From contig JANXAL010000118.1 of NCBI GenBank assembly GCA_025062325.1, forward strand, positions 1-51,122: DNA of 51,122 nt, in the 5' to 3' direction. The position numbers and the translations under genes are program-made. The DNA is from Roseiflexus sp. (GTDB lineage Bacteria > Chloroflexota > Chloroflexia > Chloroflexales > Roseiflexaceae). Position 1 is the stretch's first letter. Every line of letters begins with the position of its first letter. This document shows, in pieces, positions 42,940-51,122 of the stretch. The notes below the pieces were generated by a model. The model ran no database searches, was not told where the DNA came from, and saw only the letters and a program-made list of their open reading frames with translations.

Positions 42940-44496
42940 ATGCGATTACACGACCTTCTGAGAACCATCAGTGATCCAGCGCATCTGCCTGACTCCAACC
43001 CGCAGATTACCGCCGTGGTCTACGACTCGCGCGCGGTCACACCCGGCGCGCTGTTTGTCGCCTACCGCGGCTTTCACACCGACGGGCACCTCTACATTCC
43101 GCAGGCCATCGAGCGCGGCGCAGCGGCCGTCGTCTACGAAGACCCGGCGTGGGACGACCGCATCCCGGTTCCGGCGCTGCGCACGTCCAACGCACGTGTT
43201 GCGCTCGCGCCGCTCGCAGCAGCATTCTACGATTACCCCGGACGCCGGATGCGCGTCGTAGGAGTGACCGGCACCGACGGGAAGACGACTACGACGTTTC
43301 TGACCAGCGTGGCGCTTGAAGCCGGCGGCGCCGTCACGGGACTGATGGGCACCGTAGATTTCAAGATCGCCGGGCGCATGTGGGCGAACGATTCGCGCCA
43401 GAGCACGCCGGAAGCGCCGGAGGTGCAGGCGCTGTTGCGCGATATGGTGCACGCAGGCTGCACGTATGCCGTTGTCGAGGCGACGTCGCACGCGCTCTCG
43501 GCGCGCTGGAACCGGCTTGCCGGCTGCGCTTTCGATGTTGCGGTGTTGACCAATGTGACGCAGGAGCACCTGGATTTTCACGGCACAGTCGAACAGTACC
43601 GCCGCGACAAGGCGCGCCTGTTTGAAATGCTGGCAGAGTTCCGCAGCGCTGACGCACCCCATAAACAGCGCAAAATCGCCGTAGTGAACGCCGATGATCC
43701 ACATCATCGGATGTTTCTCGCTGCCGCCCCGCTCTACGCCGAGCGATTGACCTACGCTGTTCACGCCGACGCCGATGTGCGCGCAGAGGACGTCCGTTCG
43801 ACTCGTGATGGGCTGCGGTTTCGGGTAACGACGCCGTGGGGCGCAGCCGACGCGCGCCTGCGGCTCACTGGCGATTTCAACGTCTGGAACGCGCTGGCAG
43901 CGCTGACCGTCGCGTGCGCTGAAGGCGTGCCGCTCGCTGCGTGCCTTGCGGCGCTCGAACGGGCGCCTGGCGTGCGCGGGCGCATGGAACGGATCGAAGC
44001 AGGGCAACCGTTCACGGTGCTGATCGACTATGCCCATACTCCTGGGGCGTTCGAGAAATTAATGCGCATCGTGCGCCCGCTGACTGATGGACAGCTCATT
44101 GCGGTGTTCGGCAGCGCCGGGGAACGCGACCGCGCCAAGCGTCCGTTGCAAGGCGAAATCGCCGGGCGCTTCTGCGACCTCATTGTGCTGACCGACGAAG
44201 ACCCGCGGCTGGAGGACCGCGAGGCGATCATCGCCGAAATTGCGGCTGGCGCGGAAGCCGCTGGCAAACGCATTGGCGAGACCTGCCTCTGCATTCCAGA
44301 TCGCGCCCTCGCCATTCGCGCCGCCTTTGCGCGCGCCCGTCCCGGCGATATTGTGCTGCTCCTCGGCAAGGGTCACGAAGGAAGCATTATCTACGGCACG
44401 ACGCCAATCCCCTGGAACGAAGCGGCAGAGGCGCGGCGCGCGCTGGCGGAAATGGGTTTTAGTGATGGGTCTGAGCCGTTGTCAGATGGCGTCTAG
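42940..44496 (+). CDS. murE: UDP-MurNAc-tripeptide synthetase
   Basis: A 518-residue cytoplasmic Mur ligase adding the third residue to UDP-MurNAc-Ala-Glu in peptidoglycan synthesis. The N-terminal domain includes VVYDSRAVTPGALFVAYRG. The ATP site GVTGTDGKTTTT covers residues 108-119, and the MurE domains end with LLLGKGHE. The residue-3 selectivity motif, DNPR in diaminopimelate enzymes, reads DEDPR here (419-423). The Arg is kept but the Asn is lost, so the amino acid added is uncertain; ornithine is used by Chloroflexus aurantiacus. ATG 42940 fits the family. No other mur genes adjoin it, which is unusual. Confidence 0.9.
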   Translation: MRLHDLLRTISDPAHLPDSNPQITAVVYDSRAVTPGALFVAYRGFHTDGHLYIPQAIERGAAAVVYEDPAWDDRIPVPALRTSNARVALAPLAAAFYDYPGRRMRVVGVTGTDGKTTTTFLTSVALEAGGAVTGLMGTVDFKIAGRMWANDSRQSTPEAPEVQALLRDMVHAGCTYAVVEATSHALSARWNRLAGCAFDVAVLTNVTQEHLDFHGTVEQYRRDKARLFEMLAEFRSADAPHKQRKIAVVNADDPHHRMFLAAAPLYAERLTYAVHADADVRAEDVRSTRDGLRFRVTTPWGAADARLRLTGDFNVWNALAALTVACAEGVPLAACLAALERAPGVRGRMERIEAGQPFTVLIDYAHTPGAFEKLMRIVRPLTDGQLIAVFGSAGERDRAKRPLQGEIAGRFCDLIVLTDEDPRLEDREAIIAEIAAGAEAAGKRIGETCLCIPDRALAIRAAFARARPGDIVLLLGKGHEGSIIYGTTPIPWNEAAEARRALAEMGFSDGSEPLSDGV

Positions 44497-44635
44497 CGCA
44501 GCGGGCTAATGAAGGCTAAGAATGCTTTCGGTAAACCTGCACTGCCAGGTCGCACGTCCTCTGGGCTACGGGCTGAAGCCCTCGCTCAGGACGTGGAAGC
44601 CCTAGAGAGGCTTTCACGATCTCAGCCAGGGCTTG

Positions 44636-44757
44636 TGGAGTTTGAGAAGATAATCTGGTACCGCCGGATCTAGCCCGCGAAGGCGGGCTGCGCAACTGTA
44701 GCTCGCGACTTTAGGCGCTAGGCGGGTGGGCGGATAGCGGAGTATTCTCCAACTCCA
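44636..44757 (+). mobile_element. MITE-like element, copy B
   Basis: The left end TGGAGTTTGAGAAGATA (44636-44652) and right end TATTCTCCAACTCCA (44743-44757) are inverted repeats with one substitution and a two-base gap. The interior matches copy A at 9968-10070 and has an inner AGCCCGC/GCGGGCT dyad. At about 121 bases, with terminal inverted repeats and no coding capacity, it fits a miniature inverted-repeat transposable element. The transposase source is unknown. Confidence 0.55.
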
Positions 44758-45014
44758 TCAGCCCGCGGCGCGCAGGAGCATAATCCTCATAAGCCCTTGT
44801 TCAGGTCAGGCAAGCCCCTGCGGGGCTGCCCTGCGAGCCATTGGCTGCGCGAGGAGATGGCGTAAATTCGCTCGCAATCGCGCTTTCTTTTGGTGCACCG
44901 CCCGGCGTGCGGACTAGCCATGGAGGAACTTTCACGTCTTCAGCGATGGCCATAGCCCACAGCGATATGGCAGTTCCCGACACATCGTGCCAGCACCCTT
45001 TAAGCTATTTTCAC

Positions 45015-45043
45015 TTGACAAAGTGCGAATATAAGAGTACTCT
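45015..45043 (+). promoter_or_regulatory. Promoter with overlapping palindrome, leaderless ATPase gene
   Basis: TTGACA at 45015-45020 and TACTCT at 45038-45043 are 17 bases apart. The -10 box is the right half of a perfect palindrome AGAGTACTCT (45034-45043). Transcription would begin near 45050, within a few bases of ATG 45054. No ribosome binding site is present, so the mRNA is probably leaderless. The palindrome is a likely repressor site. Confidence 0.6.
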
Positions 45044-45053
45044 AATTTGCGGT

Positions 45054-46100
45054 ATGAGTACATCAAACAGCGCCATTGAATTACGATCTGTCAGCAAGCG
45101 GTTTCAGCGCAACACTCCTGCCGTTGACCGGGTATCGCTGCAGGTGCCGCGCGGTGCACTCCTTGCGCTGCTTGGGCCGAGCGGCTGCGGGAAGACGACT
45201 ACCCTTCGCCTGATTGCCGGGCTCGAAATGCCTGATACCGGCGAGATCTTTCTGGCAGGCGAACGAGTCGCTGGCAGCGGCGCCTGGATCCCGCCGGAGC
45301 GGCGACGTGTAGGGATGGTCTTTCAGGATTATGCGCTGTTTCCTCACCTGACAGTACGCGAAAATGTGGCATTCGGTCTCAACGGACGCTCTGTCCGAGA
45401 GCGTGCGGCGCGCGTGGACGAACTGCTGGCATTGACCGGGCTTACCGATCTGGCGGACCGTTATCCACATCAACTGTCGGGCGGGCAGCAGCAGCGGGTG
45501 GCGCTGGCGCGCGCACTGGCGCCTGATCCGCAGGTCATTCTGCTCGACGAGCCGTTCTCAAACCTCGACGCCGTGCTGCGCAAGGCGACGCGCGAAGAAG
45601 TGCGGCGCATCCTGCGACAATCAGGCGCGACTGCGGTCTTTGTCACGCACGACCAGGAAGAGGCGTTCAGCATCGCCGATATCGTCGCAGTGATGCGCAA
45701 CGGCGCCATCGAGCAGATCGGCGCGCCTCACGAGATCTACCTGCGCCCGGCGACCCGTACCGTCGCCACGTTCGTCGGCGAGGCGAATTTCGTGCCAGCG
45801 CGCGCCTCCGGTTGGTGCGCCGAATGCGTGCTTGGCAGGGTGCCGCTGGCCGCCCCGCGCGACGGACCGGTTGAGGTGATGGTGCGCCCTGAAGCGCTCG
45901 ATCTCTGCCCGGACGCTGCCGGTTGCGGATTGATCGAAGAGATTGTCTTCTTCGGGCACGACCAGTTGATCGGGATTCGCATGTGCGACGGAACGTTCAT
46001 CCAGGCGCGCACCGGTCCACGGATCGACATCGCCCCCGGCGCGCGGGTTGCCGTGCGGGTGCAGGGAGAGGCGGTGGCGTTTCCGTGTGCTGAGGGTTAG
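45054..46100 (+). CDS. ABC importer ATPase, FbpC/PotA family (orphan)
   Basis: A 348-residue ATPase: Walker [19 protein letters not shown] (about 40-57), Q-loop [34 protein letters not shown] and [13 protein letters not shown], then a short TOBE domain. The family energises Fe(III), sulfate, thiamine or polyamine uptake. No permease or binding protein is adjacent, and the other Fbp/Pot-type operon in the window has its own ATPase. ATG 45054 starts the family-typical sequence; the longer frame would cross the promoter. Palindrome control at the -10 suggests nutrient-dependent repression. Confidence 0.88.
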   Translation: MSTSNSAIELRSVSKRFQRNTPAVDRVSLQVPRGALLALLGPSGCGKTTTLRLIAGLEMPDTGEIFLAGERVAGSGAWIPPERRRVGMVFQDYALFPHLTVRENVAFGLNGRSVRERAARVDELLALTGLTDLADRYPHQLSGGQQQRVALARALAPDPQVILLDEPFSNLDAVLRKATREEVRRILRQSGATAVFVTHDQEEAFSIADIVAVMRNGAIEQIGAPHEIYLRPATRTVATFVGEANFVPARASGWCAECVLGRVPLAAPRDGPVEVMVRPEALDLCPDAAGCGLIEEIVFFGHDQLIGIRMCDGTFIQARTGPRIDIAPGARVAVRVQGEAVAFPCAEG

Positions 46101-46401
46101 GGGTTAGGGATTGCGAGAACCAGGAACTGAGAACTGAGAACCTGACTCATTGCCCCTGCCCCTCTCTTGCCCCTTATCCTTACCATGCGCCGCTTGCCCC
46201 TTGTCTCTCGCTTCCTTCCTCTGGCCCCTTGCCTCACGCCTCTTACCTGCTCCTCTGCGCCATAGAGCCACAGAGGGCACAAAGCGGATCACCTGCAATC
46301 CCCACGCTTCGCCGGGGCAAGCCTTTGCACCTTCAACCTTTCCACCCCGTGCCTTCGTGCCTTCGTGCGACCATCATCTTCAACCTGCAGCCTTCCCACC
46401 T
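46101..46401. repeat. Low-complexity spacer
   Basis: GGGTTAGGGGTTAGGG (46097-46112) and GAGAACTGAGAACC (46129-46142) echo the two heptamer words at 23669-23803 in inverted relation. Further on are repeated CCTTCAACCT, CCTTCGTG and GCCCCTTGCC words up to 46420. No gene is seen. Confidence 0.55.
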
Positions 46402-47379
46402 TCAACCTGCGACCATGATTTCGCGCAAGAAACAGATCTTCTCCTGATTCTGGAACGTACCGCCGCCTTCGTGCTGGTTGTAGCGATAGACGCGGATCTG
46501 CTTCGGACCGGCGTAGTGGTTGTAGGCGGCATAGACCGTCGATGGCGGACACACCTCGTCCATCAACCCGACCGAGAAGAGCGCGGGCGCCTGCGCACGC
46601 GCAGCGAAGTTGACTCCATCGAAGTAGCTCAACGTCTGGAACACGGCCTCGACTCGATCGCGGTGCACTTTACAGTACCTCGCTATCTCGAAATATGGGT
46701 TTGCGTCGCTGATCTCGGTAGCGCGGCGGTAATGACAGAGAAACGGCACGTCGGGCATGGTTGCCCGGATGTCAGGCACGAGACCAGCGACTACAATCGC
46801 AATCCCGCCTCCCTGACTAGCGCCGGTCACCGCAATGCGCCCGGCATCGACTGCCGGATGCGCGCGCGCCGCTTCGACGGCACGCACAGCGTCGGTGAAA
46901 ACCCGGCGGTAGTAGTAGGTGAAGGGGCTGGCAATCCCACGGGTCATAAAACCGGGATAGTGCGGGTTCGACCCTTCCGGCTCGGGATCGGGCGTATCGC
47001 CTTTGAGCCAGGCGCTCCCCTGACCACGGGTGTCCATCACCAAATGCGCATACCCGGCGGCGCTCCAGAGCAACCAGTCTGTCGGGAAGCCGCGCCCGCC
47101 GCCATATCCGATGTACTCCACCACGCAGGGCAGCGGACCAGAGCGGTGGCGCGGCAGCAAGAGCCACCCCTTGATTGGTTGGCCGCCATAGCCGCGAAAG
47201 GTGACATCGAAGGTCTCAACTGTTGCCAGTCCGGCATCGTATGGCTCAAAATGTGCATCAAGCGGATAGGCGCGCGCCTCGTCCAGCGTCGTCTGCCAGA
47301 ATGCATCAAAATCGGGCGGCTCCTCCCGTGGCGGAAGATACTGTTGTAACTCATCGAACGAGAGATCGAAGAATGCCAT
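46402..47379 (-). CDS. Acetyl xylan esterase / cephalosporin-C deacetylase (CE7)
   Basis: A 325-residue alpha/beta-hydrolase of carbohydrate esterase family 7. The nucleophile elbow GASQGGG (Ser near 189), the Asp in [10 protein letters not shown] (near 276) and the His in YNQHEGGG (near 305) form the triad. YIGYGGGRG gives the oxyanion region, and [10 protein letters not shown] is a family hallmark. It removes acetyl groups from short xylo-oligosaccharides, usually in the cytoplasm; there is no signal peptide here. Length matches the family. It stands alone. Confidence 0.92.
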   Translation of the reverse strand: MAFFDLSFDELQQYLPPREEPPDFDAFWQTTLDEARAYPLDAHFEPYDAGLATVETFDVTFRGYGGQPIKGWLLLPRHRSGPLPCVVEYIGYGGGRGFPTDWLLWSAAGYAHLVMDTRGQGSAWLKGDTPDPEPEGSNPHYPGFMTRGIASPFTYYYRRVFTDAVRAVEAARAHPAVDAGRIAVTGASQGGGIAIVVAGLVPDIRATMPDVPFLCHYRRATEISDANPYFEIARYCKVHRDRVEAVFQTLSYFDGVNFAARAQAPALFSVGLMDEVCPPSTVYAAYNHYAGPKQIRVYRYNQHEGGGTFQNQEKICFLREIMVAG

Positions 47380-47569
47380 ACCTGTCCTCCCGTCTATTTC
47401 CGTAATAATGCCGCTGCATTATAGGGCAGCAGGCGCCTACCCATTTTTCCGGGCAGCATCCTGCGCGTTCCGGCGATGCCAGTTCACGGGTATGCCGGTA
47501 TGATCCGTACCAAAGGAGAACAGCATAACGCGCAGCATATCAGATAGCCAATGCTGCAAGGAGAAACCC

Positions 47570-48481
47570 ATGACCTCACCTTCCAGCGCTGACCTGATCA
47601 GTGCGCTCTCGAACCAGATGGCGGACGCCGTCGAACGCATTCACCGCTCCCTGGTCACCGTCAATGGCAGGCAACGCCAGTCGGCAAGCGGTATCATCGT
47701 TGCAACCGACGAGGTGCTGACGGCAGACCACGTGCTCGAACGCGACGACGATCTGACGATTCAGACCGACGACGGGCGCACCCTGGCAGCGCGTCTGGTC
47801 GGACGGGACCGGACGAGCGACCTGGCGCTCCTGCGCATTGATGGGCTTGGCGGCGCGCTTGCCGTCCCGGCTAGTGCGCCCGCGCGCGTCGGTCAGTTCG
47901 TTCTCGCAGTCGGGCGCCCTTCTCCAGGCGGACCAATGGCAAGCCTGGGAGTCGTGAGCGCCGTTGGCGGTCCGTTGCGCACCCGACGCGGCATGATTGA
48001 GCAGGTCATTCAGACCGACGCTACACCCTATCCTGGCTTCTCCGGCGGTGCGCTGATTGATGTCACGGGCGCAGTATTGGGACTATTCACCACCGGGCTG
48101 CTCGGCGGCGTAGCGCTGGCAGTTCCGGCGCCGCTTGCATGGCGCATCGCGCATGCCCTGGCGCGCCAGGGGCACGTCCGACGCGGCTTTCTCGGCATTA
48201 GCAGTCAGCCGGTCACGATTCCGCAAGGGCAGCGCGCTGGGCGCAATCAGGAACGCGGGCTGCTGATCGTGCGCGTTGAGCCAGACAGCCCGGCGTATCA
48301 CGCTGGCTTCCTTATCGGCGACATTCTTGTCGGCATTGATGGCATCGTGGTGAACGACACCGACGATCTGCAGGCAGTGTTAAGCGGGGATCGCGTCGGC
48401 GCGACGGTTCCGGCTGAGATTATTCGCGGCGGTGCGCTGATCACCCTGTCGGTGACGATTGGACAACGCAAGAGTGCTTAG
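47570..48481 (+). CDS. Signal-less HtrA-like serine protease with PDZ domain 1
   Basis: A 303-residue trypsin-like protease with intact triad His54 (LTADHVL), Asp84 (TSDLALLRI) and Ser158 in PGFSGGAL, where most HtrA proteins read GNSGG. A PDZ domain follows (about 215-300; LLIVRVEPDSPAYHAGFLIG). There is no signal peptide or membrane helix, unlike the usual periplasmic DegP/DegS proteins, so it should act in the cytoplasm. AAGGAG precedes ATG 47570. The next protease begins directly after its stop codon. Confidence 0.88.
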   Translation: MTSPSSADLISALSNQMADAVERIHRSLVTVNGRQRQSASGIIVATDEVLTADHVLERDDDLTIQTDDGRTLAARLVGRDRTSDLALLRIDGLGGALAVPASAPARVGQFVLAVGRPSPGGPMASLGVVSAVGGPLRTRRGMIEQVIQTDATPYPGFSGGALIDVTGAVLGLFTTGLLGGVALAVPAPLAWRIAHALARQGHVRRGFLGISSQPVTIPQGQRAGRNQERGLLIVRVEPDSPAYHAGFLIGDILVGIDGIVVNDTDDLQAVLSGDRVGATVPAEIIRGGALITLSVTIGQRKSA

Positions 48482-49375
48482 ATGATGACTCAGGTATCGT
48501 ATCATTCTTCCCTGATTGCTGGGTTCGCCGATCTTGCCGAACAGACCCGGCGGAGCGTCGTACACCTGCACGGCGCGGGTAGAGGCAGCGGCACGGGAGT
48601 AGTCTGGCAACCTGGCGGCGTCGTTCTCACGAACGATCATGTGGTTGCCGGGGCAGGCGGCGCGCTGCGGGCGCAAACACTCGATGGGCGCGATCTGCCG
48701 GTGACGGTGAAAGCACGCAGCCAGAACCTCGATCTGGCGGTGTTGCACATTCCTGCAAATGACCTCCCGCCTGTTCCGGTTGGCGACTCAACACGGCTGC
48801 GCGTTGGCGAGCTCGTCTTTGCGATTGGGCATCCATGGGGCCAACCGTGGGTCGTGACCGCTGGCATCGTCAGCGGGTTGGGCGAAGCGGAGACACGCAG
48901 CGGTCAACGGATCGCCTTCATCCGTTCCGATGTGCGTCTGGCGCCGGGCAACTCAGGCGGACCGCTGCTCAACGCACGCGGTAGGGTTATCGGGATCAAC
49001 GCTATGGTCTTTGGCGGCGATCTCTCAGTGGCGATCGCCAGTCATATCGTTGAACAGTGGCTCAATAGCGTGCAGGGACAACGCATGCGCCTTGGTGTTG
49101 GGGTGCAACCGTCGCCCCTGCCGGCAGGACTATTGAACGGACGTTCTCACGGGCTGCTGGTCGTCCGCATTGAACCCGGCAGTCCAGCAGAACGGGCAGG
49201 GGTGATGGTTGGCGACCTGCTGCTCCACGCGGACACTGTCTCGCTGGAGCGACCGGAAGATCTGCGCACCGCGCTCCAGCGTGCGGCGGGCGCGGCGGTT
49301 CGCCTCCGTCTGTTGCGCGCTGGCAACATTCGTGTGATTGACGCCCCCCTGAACAGGGCGCCGCAGGAACAATGA
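48482..49375 (+). CDS. Signal-less HtrA-like serine protease with PDZ domain 2
   Basis: A 297-residue paralogue of the upstream protein with His53 (LTNDHVV), Asp84 (LDLAVLHI) and Ser158 in the classic PGNSGGP, so all catalytic residues are present. The PDZ domain covers about 205-290 (LLVVRIEPGSPAERAGVMVG). There is again no export signal. The start is ATG 48482 or ATG 48485; the first abuts the preceding stop. It overlaps the regulator gene by four bases (ATGA), tying protease and regulator together. Confidence 0.88.
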   Translation: MMTQVSYHSSLIAGFADLAEQTRRSVVHLHGAGRGSGTGVVWQPGGVVLTNDHVVAGAGGALRAQTLDGRDLPVTVKARSQNLDLAVLHIPANDLPPVPVGDSTRLRVGELVFAIGHPWGQPWVVTAGIVSGLGEAETRSGQRIAFIRSDVRLAPGNSGGPLLNARGRVIGINAMVFGGDLSVAIASHIVEQWLNSVQGQRMRLGVGVQPSPLPAGLLNGRSHGLLVVRIEPGSPAERAGVMVGDLLLHADTVSLERPEDLRTALQRAAGAAVRLRLLRAGNIRVIDAPLNRAPQEQ

Positions 49376-49983
49376 TACACGTGGTGATTGTCGCTCCAAC
49401 GCCAGCGCTGCGCGCCGGGTTGCGCGCGCTGCTGGCCGAGGCGAACGTTGAGATCGCTGGCGCCGTCAGTTCGCTTGCCGACCCGGCGGGCCTTCCCGCT
49501 GCCGCCGATGTCATTCTAGCGGCGGATGAGAGTGTGCTGATCGATGCCGATCACGTCTTAGGGGAAGAGCCGCGCCACGCGGCGCTGCTCTTGACCGACG
49601 ACGCACGGCAGGCGGACGTCCTGCGCCGCCTGCCGCTCACCGCGTGGGGCATTCTGACGCACGATGTCAGCGCCGCGGAACTGGCGGCGGCGATCCACGC
49701 TGTCGCACAGGGTCTCATCGTCCTGGCGCCAGAACTGGCGCTGCGCCTGCTTCATCCGCGCCAGCCGCTTGAAGAACCGGCGGGTGAGCCGCTGACGGCG
49801 CGCGAACGCGATGTGCTCGAACTGGTGAGTCAGGGGCTATCGAACAAACAAATCGCTCAGAGGTTGCAGATTAGCGAACATACCGTCAAGTTTCACCTGT
49901 CCTCCATCTTCGCCAAACTCGGCGTTTCGAGCCGCACCGAAGCAGTCAACCGCGGCGCGCGCCAGGGGATCATCACCTTGTGA
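49372..49983 (+). CDS. LuxR/NarL-type regulator with degenerate receiver
   Basis: A 203-residue protein with a NarL-type layout. The C-terminal LuxR helix-turn-helix (140-197; LTARERDVLELVSQG and EHTVKFHLSSIFAKLG) is intact. The receiver-like N-terminus keeps the fold pattern (ALRAGLRALL, SAAELAAAIHAVAQG) but not the chemistry. The acidic pair reads VIVAPTP instead of VDDH, the phospho-Asp position reads Ala in DVILAADES, and the conserved Lys is His97 (LTHD). It therefore probably does not accept phosphate and may respond to the proteases or to a ligand. It is coupled by a four-base overlap to the second protease. Confidence 0.85.
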   Translation: MIHVVIVAPTPALRAGLRALLAEANVEIAGAVSSLADPAGLPAAADVILAADESVLIDADHVLGEEPRHAALLLTDDARQADVLRRLPLTAWGILTHDVSAAELAAAIHAVAQGLIVLAPELALRLLHPRQPLEEPAGEPLTARERDVLELVSQGLSNKQIAQRLQISEHTVKFHLSSIFAKLGVSSRTEAVNRGARQGIITL

Positions 49984-49999
49984 TAGCGGGGAATTGTTC

Positions 50000-50025
50000 C
50001 GATCCGTGCGCATCCGTGTTCGATT
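50000..50025. repeat. Short CGGAT/ATCCG repeat fragment
   Basis: GATCCGTGCGCATCCGTGT follows the regulator stop and matches words of the dispersed palindromic family at 8591, 19707, 40943 and 42673. Confidence 0.4.
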
Positions 50026-50039
50026 TGCATAAGTCGCTG

Positions 50040-50654
50040 TCAGGGACGAATCCGGCGCAGGATTGCCATCAGGCGGTCGTAGTCATCGTTGAGAAGCGCA
50101 GCAATCTCTCGCCCAGCGCGCACCAAAAATGCGCGCTCGTCACCAGAAGCGCGGGCTGCCAGACGCAGCGCCGCAGCCAGCGCCTCGTCGCCCGGGATGT
50201 GCGGCATAAATAGCACAGTGCGGAAATAATCGGTCGCCTGATTGAACCGCGCCACCTCGGCAGCATCGCACTCGTAGACGCTATAGTGCACAGGCGGCGG
50301 TTGCGGCGGCAGAAACTGACGGATCTCACCACGTTCCACAAACCCGACGATCACCGCAGAAAACTCAGTTTGCAACACTTCTGCCAGGTCGGGATGCTCG
50401 TGATAGATCTCGGCATCATAGACCTCGCGGCCGGCATATGTCCGCCCGCGCACCGTTGCGCGCGCGCCAATGTCGCGGCTGCCAGTGCGGATGTCGTATA
50501 CCAGGCCGTAGATCGCCATCGAGTCGTCGCGCGCCTGAGCGCGCACGAGTGCGCCGAACGGCGGCGCCTTCAGCAGCTCGTAGGCGCCTGCCGTAAATTG
50601 CGTACTGGTCGCTTCAATCACTTCTGCAACGCGCGTCGGCATCTCTGAGTCCAT
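50040..50654 (-). CDS. Conserved hypothetical protein, HAS-barrel-like N-terminus
   Basis: A 204-residue protein from ATG 50654 (ATG 50642 is an alternative). The segment RVAEVIEATSTQFTAGAYEL, then PPFGALVRAQ and IYGLVYDIRTGS, resembles the HAS-barrel domain found at the start of HerA ATPases and in a conserved cyanobacterial protein family. The C-terminal 80 residues are helical (EALAAALRLAARASGDERAF). No ATPase is fused or adjacent. The frame runs open upstream to 50795, but that part would cross the tRNA promoter. The function is unknown; a small nucleic-acid or complex-assembly protein is possible. Confidence 0.6.
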   Translation of the reverse strand: MDSEMPTRVAEVIEATSTQFTAGAYELLKAPPFGALVRAQARDDSMAIYGLVYDIRTGSRDIGARATVRGRTYAGREVYDAEIYHEHPDLAEVLQTEFSAVIVGFVERGEIRQFLPPQPPPVHYSVYECDAAEVARFNQATDYFRTVLFMPHIPGDEALAAALRLAARASGDERAFLVRAGREIAALLNDDYDRLMAILRRIRP

Positions 50655-50714
50655 CTGTTGTCGGGAGGTTTGACGCTCCCAGGCAGTATATGTCCTCGGC
50701 CTCCCTATGTCAAC

Positions 50715-50743
50715 TTGCGTTGTCTGGTGAATGCTGCTATAAT
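50715..50743 (+). promoter_or_regulatory. Promoter of the tRNA-Glu/tRNA-Asp pair
   Basis: TTGCGT at 50715-50720 and TATAAT at 50738-50743 with a 17-base spacer; the start would be near 50750, about 38 bases before tRNA-Glu. Confidence 0.6.
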
Positions 50744-50787
50744 ATGCGTGTCGGGGCCGCGAGGAGTTCGGGCCGACGAAGAGAGCA

Positions 50788-50864
50788 GGCCCCATCGTCT
50801 AGCGGCCTAGGACGCCACCCTCTCAAGGTGGAGGTCGCGGGTTCGAATCCCGCTGGGGTCACCA
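50788..50864 (+). tRNA. tRNA-Glu (CTC)
   Basis: The acceptor GGCCCCA pairs with TGGGGTC (50854-50860), with one G-T pair. The anticodon stem CCACC/GGTGG encloses CTCTCAA with anticodon CTC at 50822-50824. The T arm is CGGGTTCGAATCCCG. CCA is encoded. Confidence 0.94.
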
Positions 50865-50872
50865 AACTACGC

Positions 50873-50948
50873 GGGCCCGTCGTCTAGTGGTTAAGATGCC
50901 ACCCTGTCAAGGTGGAGATCGCGGGTTCGAATCCCGTCGGGCCCGCCA
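50873..50948 (+). tRNA. tRNA-Asp (GTC)
   Basis: The acceptor GGGCCCG pairs with CGGGCCC (50938-50944). The anticodon stem CCACC/GGTGG encloses CTGTCAA with anticodon GTC at 50906-50908. The discriminator is G and CCA is encoded. It is very similar to the preceding tRNA-Glu and lies eight bases after it. Confidence 0.95.
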
Positions 50949-50962
50949 GTTATGGCGATGAG

Positions 50963-50995
50963 GAAGGCTCACACGTGTGAGCCTTCTTGATTCTT
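50963..50995 (+). terminator. Rho-independent terminator after tRNA-Asp
   Basis: GAAGGCTCACAC (50963-50974) and GTGTGAGCCTTC (50975-50986) form a perfect 24-base palindrome, followed by TTGATTCTT. Confidence 0.8.
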
Positions 50996-51122
50996 GGACT
51001 CCAGGCGCTACGGCAGGTAGGCGCCGAAGAGTTGCTGCCCGTGCGAAGTTATTCGTCGCTCTTGAAGAACTATCGGCGTCTAGAAATGGAACCCTGACGC
51101 TCGACGCGCTGTACGTTCCAGC

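Larger units (their letters stand above)
44497..45053. other. Gene-free region with MITE-like repeat and promoter
   Basis: This stretch holds copy B of the MITE-like repeat, a short GGGCTGAAGCCC-type palindromic area (44567-44600) and, at its end, the promoter of the downstream ATPase gene. No gene is visible. Confidence 0.5.

Noticed and set aside
46150-47349. A 399-codon plus-strand frame opposite the CE7 esterase
   Set aside because: It begins in low-complexity spacer and mirrors the esterase gene; no ribosome binding site or motif.
51000-51122. Possible gene end on the minus strand at the right edge
   Set aside because: Several short frames are open, but the remaining 120 bases are too few to support a coding call.

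Overview
The window looks like chromosomal DNA of a Roseiflexus-type filamentous Chloroflexota. This is inference from style, not from a marker gene. The GC content is high. Secreted or lipid-anchored binding proteins are numerous. A beta-helix exoprotein ends in a hydrophobic HLPLVIR-type tail. Dispersed palindromic intergenic repeats are abundant, and several genes are decayed or truncated.

Region 1 (about 1-13,713) is a compact catabolic island read left to right. A strong promoter with a GntR-type operator precedes a family-5 binding lipoprotein and two DppBC-like permeases, with no ATPase gene beside them. Then come an enolase-superfamily dehydratase/racemase, a ceramidase-fold hydrolase, an SDR dehydrogenase and a creatininase-family hydrolase. 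After a decayed fragment and a GntR regulator there is a second set: another ceramidase-fold hydrolase, an aspartoacylase-type deacylase and another enolase-superfamily enzyme, ending in a beheaded amidohydrolase. The substrate is unknown; an imported acylated or amide-linked sugar acid would fit the enzymes.

Region 2 (about 13,700-16,700) is a small scar of mobile DNA: a truncated ParA, a two-unit CRISPR-like vestige, an unrecognised helical-repeat protein with recently duplicated segments, and a decayed small gene. Region 3 (16,712-25,500) holds two SPFH membrane proteins, an internally deleted small gene, a heterodimeric ABC exporter, a frameshifted thioredoxin-VKOR gene and a degenerate NUDIX protein. 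Region 4 (25,776-33,100) carries glycogen debranching enzyme, a tRNA-Leu/Val/Phe cluster with a consensus promoter and a terminator, a HEAT-repeat protein, a phosphatase-family remnant, a truncated haemoglobin, a CBS-pair protein and isocitrate dehydrogenase. Region 5 (33,340-47,379) carries the beta-helix exoprotein, a membrane STAS protein, a CrtI-like oxidoreductase, a complete PotABCD/FbpABC-type importer operon split by a duplicated palindrome, MurE, a leaderless Fbp/Pot-type ATPase and a CE7 acetyl esterase. Region 6 (47,570-51,122) is an operon of two signal-less HtrA-like proteases with a LuxR-type regulator whose receiver is degenerate, then a HAS-barrel-like protein and tRNA-Glu/tRNA-Asp with promoter and terminator.

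The most notable points are the uncharacterised catabolic island with its operator, the protease/pseudo-receiver operon, the helical-repeat protein in the ParA/CRISPR-like scar, the palindromic 88-bp duplication inside a transporter operon, and a MITE-like repeat present twice.
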